A stretch of 21,670 bases of DNA from Candidatus Gastranaerophilales bacterium (GTDB lineage: Bacteria > Cyanobacteriota > Vampirovibrionia > Gastranaerophilales > Gastranaerophilaceae): assembly GCA_947589525.1 (NCBI GenBank), contig CANQAW010000009.1, positions 1-21,670 on the forward strand. Reading direction: 5' to 3'. The translations under genes and the position numbers were made by a program. The notes under the pieces are model-generated. The model saw only the letters and a list, made by a program, of their open reading frames with translations, was not told where the DNA came from and ran no database searches. The first letter of the stretch is position 1; each line of letters opens with the position of its first letter. Shown here piece after piece: positions 1-7,348 of the stretch.

Positions 1-575
1 ACAAGGGAGGACACACTCAAATAATTTATGTGAAAGACTATGATAAAACCGAAATTTTGGCTCAAACTATTGATGATGCCGTTGGCGAGGTTTATGACAA
101 AGTTGCAAGGTTGTGTTCAATTCCTTACCCCGGAGGAATTTTGCTTGATAAAACGGCGCAAGAGGGTAATGCTGATGCTTTTAAATTCCCGCAAGCCAAA
201 GTAAAAGAAGACGAATTTTCTTTTTCGGGATTAAAAACAGCTGTTTTAAGAGAAATTAAAAAATTTGATAAAAATAAAATTCCGATTAAAGACATAGCTT
301 CAAGCTTTCAAAAAACCGTTGCCGACACTTTAATTTCCAAAACAAAAAATTTTGCTCTTAAGTTAAATTGTAAAAAAATTGCTCCGGCAGGCGGAGTAGG
401 CGCTAACAGCGAGCTTAGAAAAAGATTAAACGAGCTTCAAGCACAAGGATTTATTACAAATATGCCTCAATTAAAATATTGCACGGATAATGCTTCAATG
501 GTTGCAAGCTGTGCTTATTTTAATCCGATAAAATGTGATAATCCGCTATTGCTTGAAGCTTTTTCAAGAGACTAA
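1..575 (+). CDS. tsaD: tRNA N6-adenosine threonylcarbamoyltransferase TsaD, 3' part
   Basis: Catalytic subunit of the enzyme that transfers the threonylcarbamoyl group to A37 of ANN-decoding tRNAs (t6A), acting in the cytoplasm with TsaB and TsaE. The reading frame is already open at the left edge: codons from base 6 read GGHTQIIYVKDY, the conserved GGHTQ of the Kae1/TsaD ASKHA fold, so the GTG at 30 is internal and the gene start lies outside. Further family signatures are DDAVGEVYDKVARLC, PYPGG, FSFSGLKTAV, the late glycine loop APAGGVGANSELR and CTDNASMVA near the C-terminus. About 190 residues of the usual 330-350 are present. The TAA stop (573-575) overlaps the TAG stop of convergent dnaX. 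No terminator hairpin separates the two. Identity is secure. Confidence 0.95.
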   Translation, partial: KGGHTQIIYVKDYDKTEILAQTIDDAVGEVYDKVARLCSIPYPGGILLDKTAQEGNADAFKFPQAKVKEDEFSFSGLKTAVLREIKKFDKNKIPIKDIASSFQKTVADTLISKTKNFALKLNCKKIAPAGGVGANSELRKRLNELQAQGFITNMPQLKYCTDNASMVASCAYFNPIKCDNPLLLEAFSRD

Positions 576-2296
576 TCTTCAATTATTTTCCCGCTGAATT
601 GTTCAATCATATCTTGAACTTTAGCAGAGTAGTCTTTTTTGGTTTTTTGAACAGGCTGTTTTTGTTCTTCATTTTGTTGTGATGATTTTTCTTCGGATTG
701 AATATTTTTTAATTCCGATGTATTTTGGTAAGCATTTTGAGCTTGATATTGGCTTTTGGGTTGAACTTTCGGTTTAACTTCAATAACTTTCGTATCATGG
801 CTTATTTTAATTAATTCAACCGTTAAATTCGGATATAAGGATTTTATCGTATTTTCCAATATGCTTAATCTGTTGGGTGCTTTTGCCTGATTTAGAGCGT
901 TATCATGCGTAAAACCAAGGGTTATTTTATTGTTTTCTATTTTTACAAGCTTGGCAGTACCGCTATAAAGTGCTTTTGTGGGTAGTGAAGAAATTTTAGA
1001 TAAAATATTAAGCCAAATTTCGGCACTGTCTTGTAAAACAGGTTCTTTTTCTTCGGATTTTGCACAAACATTTTCTTCTTCGGGGTTTGCTTCTTTAGGT
1101 TGTCGGGGTTTTATTTCTTCAATCGGTGCTTGAAGTTTAATAGCCTGATTTATGGTTTGTGTTTTAGGTTCAATATTTTTTATCGAAATTTTGGGCATAT
1201 CGGATTTTGCGCTGAATATGCAGGCAAGTTCAAACCATAAATAAGGATTGGTCGAAGTTTTAATTTCTTTATAATATTCAATCATAATATTTAAAATTTC
1301 AAGCACTTTTTCTTTATCTAAATTTAAAGATTGAATTTTCTCGATATCTTCCTGTATTAAAACCGTAAAATCTTTGATATTTTGCGGGTCTTTTGAATTA
1401 AGCACCAAAACCGTATTTTTCAAAAAATCGATAAAGTTTTCCGTTAAATTTGCGGGCTCGTTTCCTTTGGAATATATTTTTTCCACCAGTAAAAGAGTTT
1501 CTTCAATATTTTGATTTAAAATATTTTGCAAAAGTTTGCATAAAGTATCCGTGTTTATTTTGCCAAGCAATTCTTCTATCAGGTCTTTGCTTATTTCTTC
1601 CTTAATTCCCAAAATGCTTACCTGATCAAGAAGAGCAAGAGAATCTCTCAATCCTCCCGAAACATTTTTTGCTATGGTAAATAAAGCATCATCCGTTATT
1701 TTTATATTTTCTTTATCGGATATTTCTCTTAATCTCTTAACAATATCGCTTGTTGTTATTCTTCTTAAATCAAATCTTTGACATCTGGAAACAATGGTTT
1801 CCAAGACTTTATGAGGTTCTGTGGTTGCCAGAATAAAAATAACGTTTTTCGGCGGTTCTTCAAATGTTTTTAATAATGCATTAAAAGCATCGGTTGAAAG
1901 CATGTGAACTTCATCTATAATAAAAATTTTATATTTACCGCTTATGGGCGCATACCGTGCTTGAGCTATAAGCTCTTTTGCATCCTGTATTCCGCGGTTT
2001 GAAGCAGCATCAATTTCGATAACATCAAGACCCGAAGCATTTGTTATATCCACACAACTTGCGCACTTTTGGCAAGGGTTAACGGTCGGGCCATGCTCGC
2101 AGTTAAGAGATTTTGCAAATATTCTGGCGCTTGAAGTTTTTCCCGTTCCGCGAGGTCCGCAAAATAAATAAGCATTCGCAATTCTGTTCAGCTCAATTGC
2201 ATTTGTCAAGGCTTTAACAAGGCTCGGTTGACCGACAATATCCTGAAATGACTGCGGTCGATATTTTCTAAACAATGGCAAATAACTTTGTTCCAT
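572..2296 (-). CDS. dnaX: DNA polymerase III subunit gamma/tau
   Basis: ATPase of the clamp loader that opens and loads the beta clamp (DnaN, also in this window) and, as tau, bridges polymerase cores. The 574-residue protein has Walker A GPRGTGKT (residues 47-54), a zinc module with Cys66, Cys75, Cys78 and Cys81, the DEVH box of Walker B (128-131) and the SRC motif in VSRCQRFDLRR. Domain III follows, then a low-complexity Lys/Glu/Gln-rich linker (about 370-420) and a tau-like C-terminal domain ending in MIEQFSGKIIED. I saw no convincing programmed frameshift site for a short gamma form. There is no Shine-Dalgarno; an extended -10-like TGTTAGAAT on the minus strand ends 6 nt before the ATG, suggesting a leaderless transcript. 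It is divergent from the flagellar operon. Confidence 0.96.
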   Translation of the reverse strand: MEQSYLPLFRKYRPQSFQDIVGQPSLVKALTNAIELNRIANAYLFCGPRGTGKTSSARIFAKSLNCEHGPTVNPCQKCASCVDITNASGLDVIEIDAASNRGIQDAKELIAQARYAPISGKYKIFIIDEVHMLSTDAFNALLKTFEEPPKNVIFILATTEPHKVLETIVSRCQRFDLRRITTSDIVKRLREISDKENIKITDDALFTIAKNVSGGLRDSLALLDQVSILGIKEEISKDLIEELLGKINTDTLCKLLQNILNQNIEETLLLVEKIYSKGNEPANLTENFIDFLKNTVLVLNSKDPQNIKDFTVLIQEDIEKIQSLNLDKEKVLEILNIMIEYYKEIKTSTNPYLWFELACIFSAKSDMPKISIKNIEPKTQTINQAIKLQAPIEEIKPRQPKEANPEEENVCAKSEEKEPVLQDSAEIWLNILSKISSLPTKALYSGTAKLVKIENNKITLGFTHDNALNQAKAPNRLSILENTIKSLYPNLTVELIKISHDTKVIEVKPKVQPKSQYQAQNAYQNTSELKNIQSEEKSSQQNEEQKQPVQKTKKDYSAKVQDMIEQFSGKIIED

Positions 2297-2302
2297 TTTT
2301 TA

Positions 2303-2308
2303 ATTCTA
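2303..2308 (-). promoter_or_regulatory. Putative -10 box of dnaX (leaderless start)
   Basis: On the minus strand TAGAAT, preceded by TG plus one base (extended -10 form), lies exactly 6 nt upstream of the dnaX ATG, and no Shine-Dalgarno is present between them. A weak TTACAT stands 17 nt further upstream as possible -35. Transcription would begin at or within a base of the start codon. Sequence-only prediction. Confidence 0.4.
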
Positions 2309-2385
2309 ACATAATGACAAAAAATATGTAACAAAATATTAAGAAAAATAATTTTTTAGTTCTAATTTTAATTTTTTTTAATAAA

Positions 2386-2415
2386 TTGCCTTAGCAAAAT
2401 ATAAAATTATATAAT
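2386..2415 (+). promoter_or_regulatory. Promoter of the flagellar operon (sigma-70 type)
   Basis: TTGCCT (2386-2391), an 18-nt spacer and a perfect TATAAT (2410-2415) stand about 38 nt before the GTG start of the first flagellar gene. This looks like a vegetative promoter rather than a sigma-28 or sigma-54 flagellar promoter. The 157-nt gap 2297-2453 otherwise holds only AT-rich sequence shared with the dnaX upstream region. Confidence 0.5.
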
Positions 2416-2453
2416 AATTGTGGGGATTTATAGCTTAAAACAGGTAGTTTTCA

Positions 2454-3656
2454 GTGTCTCTAAAAGCAGATATTTTTCAAAATAACAATTTTTCACCTTT
2501 TATAACTTCAATAAGCAAAGTTATACAGGAAGGTATTGAAAAATTTTGGGAGCAGGATGTTAAAATAAAACTTCGCGCCATAAATAACTTTCGTGAATTA
2601 AGAGAAGAAAAACTGGTTTTGGGAACAGATTTTTTTTCAAGTCAGATAAAAATTGAAAATCATAAACCCGTAATTATCAGGCTTGATAATAATTTTGTTG
2701 AAAACTTTTTTGAAATTGTACTTGAAGATAATATAACGGATACAAGAAGCGGAAATTATAAACTTTCGGGAATGAGCAAGCTGGAAGTTAAAATTTTAAA
2801 TAATTTTTGTGAATTCTTATACAAAAAAATAAAAGATATTTTAATTCCAGTAAATACCGTTAAATTAAGCGAAAAAAGCGAAAAAAATATTAACTTTTTG
2901 TTTTATGTGGCTACAAAAAATTCGATAAACTCTAATCTTCTTGTAACAATTCCTTTAGACAGAATAGATTTAAAAGAATTTAAACATGTAAATTCTTTTG
3001 TTGATGAAGATTTTATTTCTCAATCTATTTTTGTTAAAGTTAAAATGGGAACTTCAAAAATTACTTTAAGCGAGCTTAAAACTCTTGAAGCGGGAGATAT
3101 TGTTGTATTGGAAGAAAGCGACGCCAAGAGTGCGATTTTGATATCAGGCGATTTTGAAAAAAGTTTTAAAATTAAACCTAATCTTTCTTTAATTCTGGAT
3201 ATTGAAAACAAAGAAAGCGAAAATATTGATGATAAAACCAATAATGAGGTAATAATGGATAAAAATTTATGGGATGACATTCAAGTTGAAATAAATGCGG
3301 AATTTACAAAAGTAAAAATGTCCATCGGAGAATTAAAACAAATTACACAAGGACAAATTATAGACTTGGGTTCAATATTTGAAAATGAAATTTCGCTGTT
3401 TGTCGAAGATAAAAAAGTTGCAAAGGGCGAGCTTATAATTATAAATGATAAATATGCCGTAAGGTTAAGCGAAGTTATAAGTTCAAATGTTGAACATAAA
3501 CAACAGGTAAAACCAAAACCTCAGCCTCAACCGCAGGCTAAAGCGCAGGCGCATCCTCAGGTTAAAACGGAAGCAAAACCAAAAGCTCAACCGCAGGCTA
3601 AAGCGCAGGCGCAAGGGCAGGATGAAGAATTTGATTATTCGGATTTTGAAAAATAA
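2454..3656 (+). CDS. FliN/FliY-like flagellar switch protein with two SpoA domains
   Basis: Predicted C-ring (switch) component of the flagellar motor. The 400-residue protein starts with an FliM/FliY-like region of about 185 residues that I recognise only weakly. Two SpoA-type beta domains follow: residues about 190-250 (FVKVKMGTSKITLSELKTLE...) and about 272-345 (VEINAEFTKVKMSIGELKQI...GQIIDLG), the second being typical of FliN. Residues 350-388 are a Pro/Gln/Ala/Lys-rich tail built on a DNA tandem repeat, and the end is acidic (DEEFDYSDFEK). Two SpoA domains in one chain also occur in SctQ/HrcQ of type III secretion, but fliO directly downstream argues for a flagellum. Start is GTG at 2454 with AGGTAG about 8 nt upstream. 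First gene of the operon; fliO follows after 12 nt. Confidence 0.8.
   Translation: MSLKADIFQNNNFSPFITSISKVIQEGIEKFWEQDVKIKLRAINNFRELREEKLVLGTDFFSSQIKIENHKPVIIRLDNNFVENFFEIVLEDNITDTRSGNYKLSGMSKLEVKILNNFCEFLYKKIKDILIPVNTVKLSEKSEKNINFLFYVATKNSINSNLLVTIPLDRIDLKEFKHVNSFVDEDFISQSIFVKVKMGTSKITLSELKTLEAGDIVVLEESDAKSAILISGDFEKSFKIKPNLSLILDIENKESENIDDKTNNEVIMDKNLWDDIQVEINAEFTKVKMSIGELKQITQGQIIDLGSIFENEISLFVEDKKVAKGELIIINDKYAVRLSEVISSNVEHKQQVKPKPQPQPQAKAQAHPQVKTEAKPKAQPQAKAQAQGQDEEFDYSDFEK
3526..3613 (+). repeat. Tandem repeat in the FliN-like gene tail (60-bp period)
   Basis: A 28-bp sequence is identical at 3526-3553 and 3586-3613, exactly 60 bp apart and therefore in frame. It encodes QPQAKAQA-type peptide. 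Flanking AAAACCAAAA is also shared, with a 6-bp (Pro-Gln) difference between copies. The repeat is much richer in GC (GCGCAGGCGCA) than its surroundings. This is typical of replication-slippage expansion of a flexible linker. Confidence 0.85.
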
Positions 3657-3668
3657 AAAGGAAAAACA

Positions 3669-4145
3669 ATGATTACATATATAGGAGCATTCATATTTTA
3701 TACAGCCGCAATGATAGGATTATTGCTGGTTGGTTTTATAGTATACAAAAAAATGGTTCCCGCTCAGGCAATAGGAAGCAAAGGATTAATTGAAATATTG
3801 GACAGCGTACCTGTCGGAAATAAAAAACTTTTAATGATAGTAAAAGTTAAAAATGAAAAATTTTTAATTGCTTCGGGGTTTGAACATACAACATTTTTAG
3901 CAAAACTTGATATGCAAAGCGCTCCCTCTCAGGCAAAAGATAAATTTGAAAATGTAATACAAGCTCAAAGCGAACTTCAAGCACGCAATGAAATTCAAAA
4001 AATAAATGAGCAAAAAACAAAATTATTTAAAGAATTATACGAAAAAGACGAAAATGAAAAGCTTCTGTCTCAAGTAAAAAAAATGGATAAGCAAAAATTA
4101 GTTAAACAGCTTTTAAAAGAATTAAGCGAACAAAAGGCAAATTAA
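3669..4145 (+). CDS. fliO: Flagellar biosynthetic protein FliO
   Basis: Assembly factor for the flagellar export gate, which helps FliP oligomerise in the inner membrane. The 158-residue protein has one N-terminal membrane helix (about residues 4-26, IGAFIFYTAAMIGLLLVGFIVY), then the FliO cytoplasmic core (GLIEILDSVPVGNKKLLMIVKVKNEKF...LIASG), followed by a long charged coiled-coil-like tail rich in Gln, Glu and Lys (about 95-158). AAAGG lies 7-8 nt before the ATG. It sits between the switch protein gene and fliP with one base to the latter, the classical fliN-O-P-Q-R order. FliO is poorly conserved, so the call rests on both topology and context. Confidence 0.8.
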   Translation: MITYIGAFIFYTAAMIGLLLVGFIVYKKMVPAQAIGSKGLIEILDSVPVGNKKLLMIVKVKNEKFLIASGFEHTTFLAKLDMQSAPSQAKDKFENVIQAQSELQARNEIQKINEQKTKLFKELYEKDENEKLLSQVKKMDKQKLVKQLLKELSEQKAN

Positions 4146-4146
4146 C

Positions 4147-4788
4147 ATGGATAGTATTTTAAAAGATATAAATCCCGTAATACAACTGCTTGTAGTAATG
4201 GCGACTTTTTCGCTGTTGCCTTTTATTTTTGTTTCCATGACTCCTTTTTTAAGATTTACTATTGTTTTTTCAATGTTAAAAACAGCTATGGGAACAAACT
4301 CCGTTCCTCCCGCAATTACTTTAATCGGTTTATCTTTGATTTTAACTTTTTACACCATGAGTCCTGTTTTTGATGATATGTATAAAGCATATCAAGTGCC
4401 TTATTCAAAAAATCAAAACATGATAGAAGCGTTAAATGAAAGTTCAAAACCTTTAAAAGAATATATGTTAAAACAAACCCGCCAATCAGACCTTGCGTTT
4501 TTTGTGGAAAAAACAAAGGGAAAAATTCCAAGTTCTCCCGAAGATTTAACTTTGTGGGAAGTAGCACCCGCATATATTGTTTCCGAACTTAAAACAGCTT
4601 TTGAAATAGGTTTTATAATATATGTTCCTTTTATAGTTTTGGATTTAATTGTAGCTAACATTCTTTTAGCACTCGGAATGTTTATGTTATCTCCTCAAAT
4701 TGTTTCAACGCCTTTTAAATTGCTGATATTTATTGCCGTTGACGGTTGGAGTTTAATTGTAAAAGGAATAGTGGAGAGTTTTAACTGA
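4147..4788 (+). CDS. fliP: Flagellar export gate protein FliP
   Basis: Inner-membrane core of the flagellar type III export gate; five copies assemble with FliQ and FliR. Recognisable motifs are MTPFLRFTIVFSMLKTAMG near the first helices, SVPPAITLIGLSL, FYTMSPVFDDMY, MLKQTRQSDLAFF, SELKTAFEIGFIIYVPF and the C-terminal FKLLIFIAVDGWSLIVKG. At 213 residues it is about 30 shorter than enterobacterial FliP because it lacks the cleaved N-terminal signal peptide and goes straight into the first membrane helix. Its TGA stop shares one base with the fliQ ATG, so the two are probably translationally coupled. Confidence 0.95.
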   Translation: MDSILKDINPVIQLLVVMATFSLLPFIFVSMTPFLRFTIVFSMLKTAMGTNSVPPAITLIGLSLILTFYTMSPVFDDMYKAYQVPYSKNQNMIEALNESSKPLKEYMLKQTRQSDLAFFVEKTKGKIPSSPEDLTLWEVAPAYIVSELKTAFEIGFIIYVPFIVLDLIVANILLALGMFMLSPQIVSTPFKLLIFIAVDGWSLIVKGIVESFN

Positions 4789-5279
4789 TGGAATTACTTG
4801 TAGAATATCTTGCAAAAGGATTTATGGTAATGCTTTCCATTTCAATGCCCTGCGTGTTGGTGGCGGCAGCTGTCGGACTTGTTGTGGGGATTTTGCAGGC
4901 GGTTACGCAGGTTCAAGAACAAACAATTGCGGCTGCGCCGAAAATTTGTCTTGTTTTTTTAAGCATAGTTATATTGGGCGGATATTTTCTCAAAGTTTTA
5001 ACAAATTATGTTTATGAAGGAGTCAATCTTGCTTTTCAGGTTACGCCGAAAAACGACTCTTTTGTTCTTCCGAATGATTATTTTAAACACACTCACCCTT
5101 TCTCGGCGGAAATGCAAGATAAAATTAATTCAAATTCTTCAATGAATTCCGCATTGAAAAATAAAGGAAATATTCCTTGGGATAAAAAAGCAACAAAACA
5201 TAAAATTTATGTCCCTGCAAAACAAACACCGTTAAACGAACCTAATTTTATAGAAAAATTAAAAATACAAGGAAATTAG
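4788..5279 (+). CDS. fliQ: Flagellar export gate protein FliQ with C-terminal extension
   Basis: Small two-helix subunit of the FliPQR export gate. Residues 1 to about 89 carry the canonical sequence (ISMPCVLVAAAVGLVVGILQAVTQ, VQEQTIAAAPKI, then a second membrane helix LVFLSIVILGGYFLKVLT). FliQ normally ends near residue 89; this one continues to 163 with a hydrophilic, Lys/Asn/Pro-rich segment (LPNDYFKHTHPFSAEMQDK...) without recognised domain. The reading frame is continuous, and the tail is not a separate gene I can recognise. It overlaps fliP by one base, and fliR follows after 9 nt. Confidence 0.92.
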   Translation: MELLVEYLAKGFMVMLSISMPCVLVAAAVGLVVGILQAVTQVQEQTIAAAPKICLVFLSIVILGGYFLKVLTNYVYEGVNLAFQVTPKNDSFVLPNDYFKHTHPFSAEMQDKINSNSSMNSALKNKGNIPWDKKATKHKIYVPAKQTPLNEPNFIEKLKIQGN

Positions 5280-5288
5280 AGGTTAATT

Positions 5289-6068
5289 TTGGATGAACTT
5301 TTAAAACAATTCAGTATTTTATTTCCCGAAATTAACAATGTTTTCGGGGCAGGAATAATGATTTTTGCCAGATTGGCAGGGCTTTTTCGTCTTGCTCCCG
5401 TTTTTTCCAAAAGCGAAATACCGTCTATGGTCAGAATTTCTTTTGCGATAATTACCACTATAATCTTAATCGGGATTTTAAAACCTTCCCCGATACCTGA
5501 TAATTGTCCGATTTTCCTTTGTTTGTTTTTAAACTTTTTCTTTGGCGCAATAATAGGTTTTGTCGCAAATTGTATTTTGGCTGCCGTTTTAACGGGCGGG
5601 GATATGATTAACACTCAAATGGGATTATCCTCAGCTATGATTATGGACCCTTCCACAAAAAGTCAGGTCAGTATCATGGCAAATTATTTTTCCGTTTTGG
5701 CAATGTTAATTTTTATATATTCGGGAGGAATTTATTGGCTGTTTAATGCTTTTATAAAAAGCTTCAGTTTATATCCGATTTACGGCACAAGTTTTCATTT
5801 TGAAAAAATAATAAATGTTTCATATTTAAGTAATTTAACGGGAAATATTCTTTTTATGGGTCTGCATATAGCTTCTCCCATTCTTCTTGCAACTCTCGGA
5901 CAGGATATAATTCTCGGAATAATTTCCAAAACAGCTCCTCAAGTTAATGTTTTCTCGCTAAGCTTTCTTTTCAAACCTGTTATGGGAGCATTTATCTTGA
6001 TTGTTATTCTGCCTGCTTTGATTAATGTTATAACAAACTATATAACTTCTTATGCAAATTTATTTTAA
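5289..6068 (+). CDS. fliR: Flagellar export gate protein FliR
   Basis: Multi-spanning membrane protein that completes the helical FliP5-FliQ4-FliR1 export gate. The 259 residues contain several long hydrophobic helices and FliR-like segments: ARLAGLFRLAPVFS, RISFAIITTIIL, FFFGAIIGFVANCIL, GDMINTQMGLSSAMIMDP and a C-terminal PQVNVFSLSFLFKP followed by a final helix. The start is TTG at 5289, with AGAGG about 7 nt upstream overlapping the fliQ stop. It is the last gene of the operon; flhB and flhA are not next to it. Its TAA stop overlaps the stop of the convergent bioY-like gene in the shared TTAA, with no terminator between. Confidence 0.93.
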   Translation: MDELLKQFSILFPEINNVFGAGIMIFARLAGLFRLAPVFSKSEIPSMVRISFAIITTIILIGILKPSPIPDNCPIFLCLFLNFFFGAIIGFVANCILAAVLTGGDMINTQMGLSSAMIMDPSTKSQVSIMANYFSVLAMLIFIYSGGIYWLFNAFIKSFSLYPIYGTSFHFEKIINVSYLSNLTGNILFMGLHIASPILLATLGQDIILGIISKTAPQVNVFSLSFLFKPVMGAFILIVILPALINVITNYITSYANLF

Positions 6069-6793
6069 TTTTCATTTTGATAATTAAATTTATTTTTAAA
6101 TTTTTCGTTTTTAAGCTTCTTTTTATCAGGTTTCGGCTTCATGCAAATCCAAAAAATATTTTTAATATAAGGACCTATAAATAAAACCCCGATTGAAAAA
6201 AACAAATCGTAAATAATTTTACCCGCACTTATTGTAAGTATTATGGGAATTATTATGCTGAATTTAATTACTCCGAATAAAGCAAGAATAATACAATATA
6301 TCAATCCGCAAAAGTGTATGGATAAAACTCCGAATAAACCGGCTAAAAGTTTTGATTTAGCGTTTTGCGATTTATTTAAAATGTTGCCTGAAATAAATAT
6401 TGCAAAAATAAAGCCCAGAAAATATCCGAAAAGATAATTTTGTATATAGGATATTCCTCCCCCGAAAACAAATATGGGCCAAACAAAAAAGCCTATAATT
6501 AAATATAATAAAAATACAAGCAGAGAATAGTTTCTTCCCAAAAGATAAATTATAAATATCATAACGGGAATTCTCGGAGAATAATTTATTTTATTAAAAG
6601 TAAGCTCTATTCCGTCATGAAAATTTAAATGCGGAATTGAAATAGAACATTCCGAAAAAGTTGCAATAATTAAAAGTAAAAAACAAAATCCGCAGACAAC
6701 GATTGTGCCTATTGTTAAAGGGGTTTTTTGTTCTTTGTATATATATTGTTCAAAAATATCTTTGTATCTTTTATTTTTGAAAACAGAAATCAT
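6065..6793 (-). CDS. BioY-like biotin transporter component
   Basis: Predicted substrate-binding (S) component of an ECF-type vitamin transporter, most like BioY for biotin. The 242-residue protein has about six hydrophobic segments and the BioY core pattern: YSPRIPVMIFIIYLLG, then LYLIIGFFVWPIFVFGGG and a GYFLGFIFAIFISG helix. It is longer than typical BioY (about 190) at both ends, with an extra N-terminal helix and a basic tail after residue 215 (KPKPDKKKLKNEKFKNKF). Substrate is inferred from family resemblance. The ATG overlaps the TGA stop of the upstream rimI-like gene (ATGA), so the two are probably translationally coupled. No ECF ATPase gene is nearby. Confidence 0.7.
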   Translation of the reverse strand: MISVFKNKRYKDIFEQYIYKEQKTPLTIGTIVVCGFCFLLLIIATFSECSISIPHLNFHDGIELTFNKINYSPRIPVMIFIIYLLGRNYSLLVFLLYLIIGFFVWPIFVFGGGISYIQNYLFGYFLGFIFAIFISGNILNKSQNAKSKLLAGLFGVLSIHFCGLIYCIILALFGVIKFSIIIPIILTISAGKIIYDLFFSIGVLFIGPYIKNIFWICMKPKPDKKKLKNEKFKNKFNYQNEN

Positions 6794-7305
6794 TGTTCCA
6801 ATTTCTCCAACTCGTTATTAAATTTTTTATATAAATCTTTATATTTTTTATCAAAAATATTTTCACTCCACATAATTAAAGCATCCTCGTTATTGTCCTG
6901 ATAATATTTTCTTCTTAATCCCAAGGATTTAAAGCCGAATTTTTCATACAGATGAATTGCTTTTTTGTTTGTTACTCTGACTTCTAAAGTAATAAATTTT
7001 ATTTTTTCACTATAGCAAGTTTCAATCATTTTTAAAAGAAGTTTGGTCGCAAATTTTTGATTTTGGTAATCGGGATGAACGGATAAATTTGTTATATGAG
7101 CTTCGTTTATAATTTTCCAAAAACCGATGTAGCCTATACATTTTTTTGCTTCATTTAAAACGCAGTAATAAGTAGAAATTTTGTTATTAATTTCGGATAA
7201 AAAAGCCTCATAAGACCAATGATGAGCACCATAGCACAATTCTTCGATTTTGATGATGTCATCAATCATTTCCCGTTGTAAATTAACAATAGCAAATTTA
7301 TTCAT
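6790..7305 (-). CDS. rimI: GNAT N-acetyltransferase, RimI-like
   Basis: Acetyl-CoA dependent N-acetyltransferase of the RimI type; in enterobacteria RimI acetylates the N-terminus of ribosomal protein S18. The 171-residue protein has the RimI N-terminal pattern (IEELCYGAHHWSYEAFLSEI), GYIGFWKIINEAHITNLSVHPDYQ, the acetyl-CoA loop region QNQKFATKLL, LEVRVTNKKAIHLYEKFGF and GLRRKYYQDNNEDALIM. The loop has Phe where a Gly is usual (Q/RxxGxG/A), an oddity that could alter CoA binding. A -10-like TATTAT ends 6 nt before the ATG, with no Shine-Dalgarno. It overlaps the bioY-like gene by 4 nt. The exact substrate is not certain. Confidence 0.8.
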   Translation of the reverse strand: MNKFAIVNLQREMIDDIIKIEELCYGAHHWSYEAFLSEINNKISTYYCVLNEAKKCIGYIGFWKIINEAHITNLSVHPDYQNQKFATKLLLKMIETCYSEKIKFITLEVRVTNKKAIHLYEKFGFKSLGLRRKYYQDNNEDALIMWSENIFDKKYKDLYKKFNNELEKLEQ

Positions 7306-7311
7306 ATTTTT

Positions 7312-7317
7312 ATAATA
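7312..7317 (-). promoter_or_regulatory. Putative -10 box of rimI-bioY (leaderless start)
   Basis: TATTAT on the minus strand ends 6 nt before the rimI ATG, and no ribosome-binding site lies between. No good -35 is visible; upstream is an oligo-T stretch. Weak alone, but it repeats the spacing seen at dnaX, comF, kdsA, the XRE gene and the NTPase gene. Confidence 0.35.
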
Positions 7318-7348
7318 TCAAAAAACCTGCATTTAAAAAATAATAAAA

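Noticed and set aside
572..2296. Programmed frameshift in dnaX producing a gamma form.
   Set aside because: The A-rich run near the 3' end (Lys-Lys codons) is not in the slippery A AAA AAG phase and lies too close to the end of the gene.
3020..3280. Minus-strand frame of 86 codons inside the flagellar switch gene.
   Set aside because: It lies opposite a SpoA-domain coding frame, has no start signals and a composition typical of an antisense shadow.
2454..6068. The export cluster as a non-flagellar type III secretion system (SctQ-R-S-T).
   Set aside because: FliO is present in the flagellar position and FliP/Q/R motifs are of the flagellar type; no injectisome-specific gene is seen. Not fully excluded because only part of the system is in view.
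6794..7346. A biotin- or polyamine-sensing riboswitch upstream of the bioY-like or speH genes.
   Set aside because: bioY overlaps rimI and has no leader; the speH leader is about 40 nt, too short for a known riboswitch.
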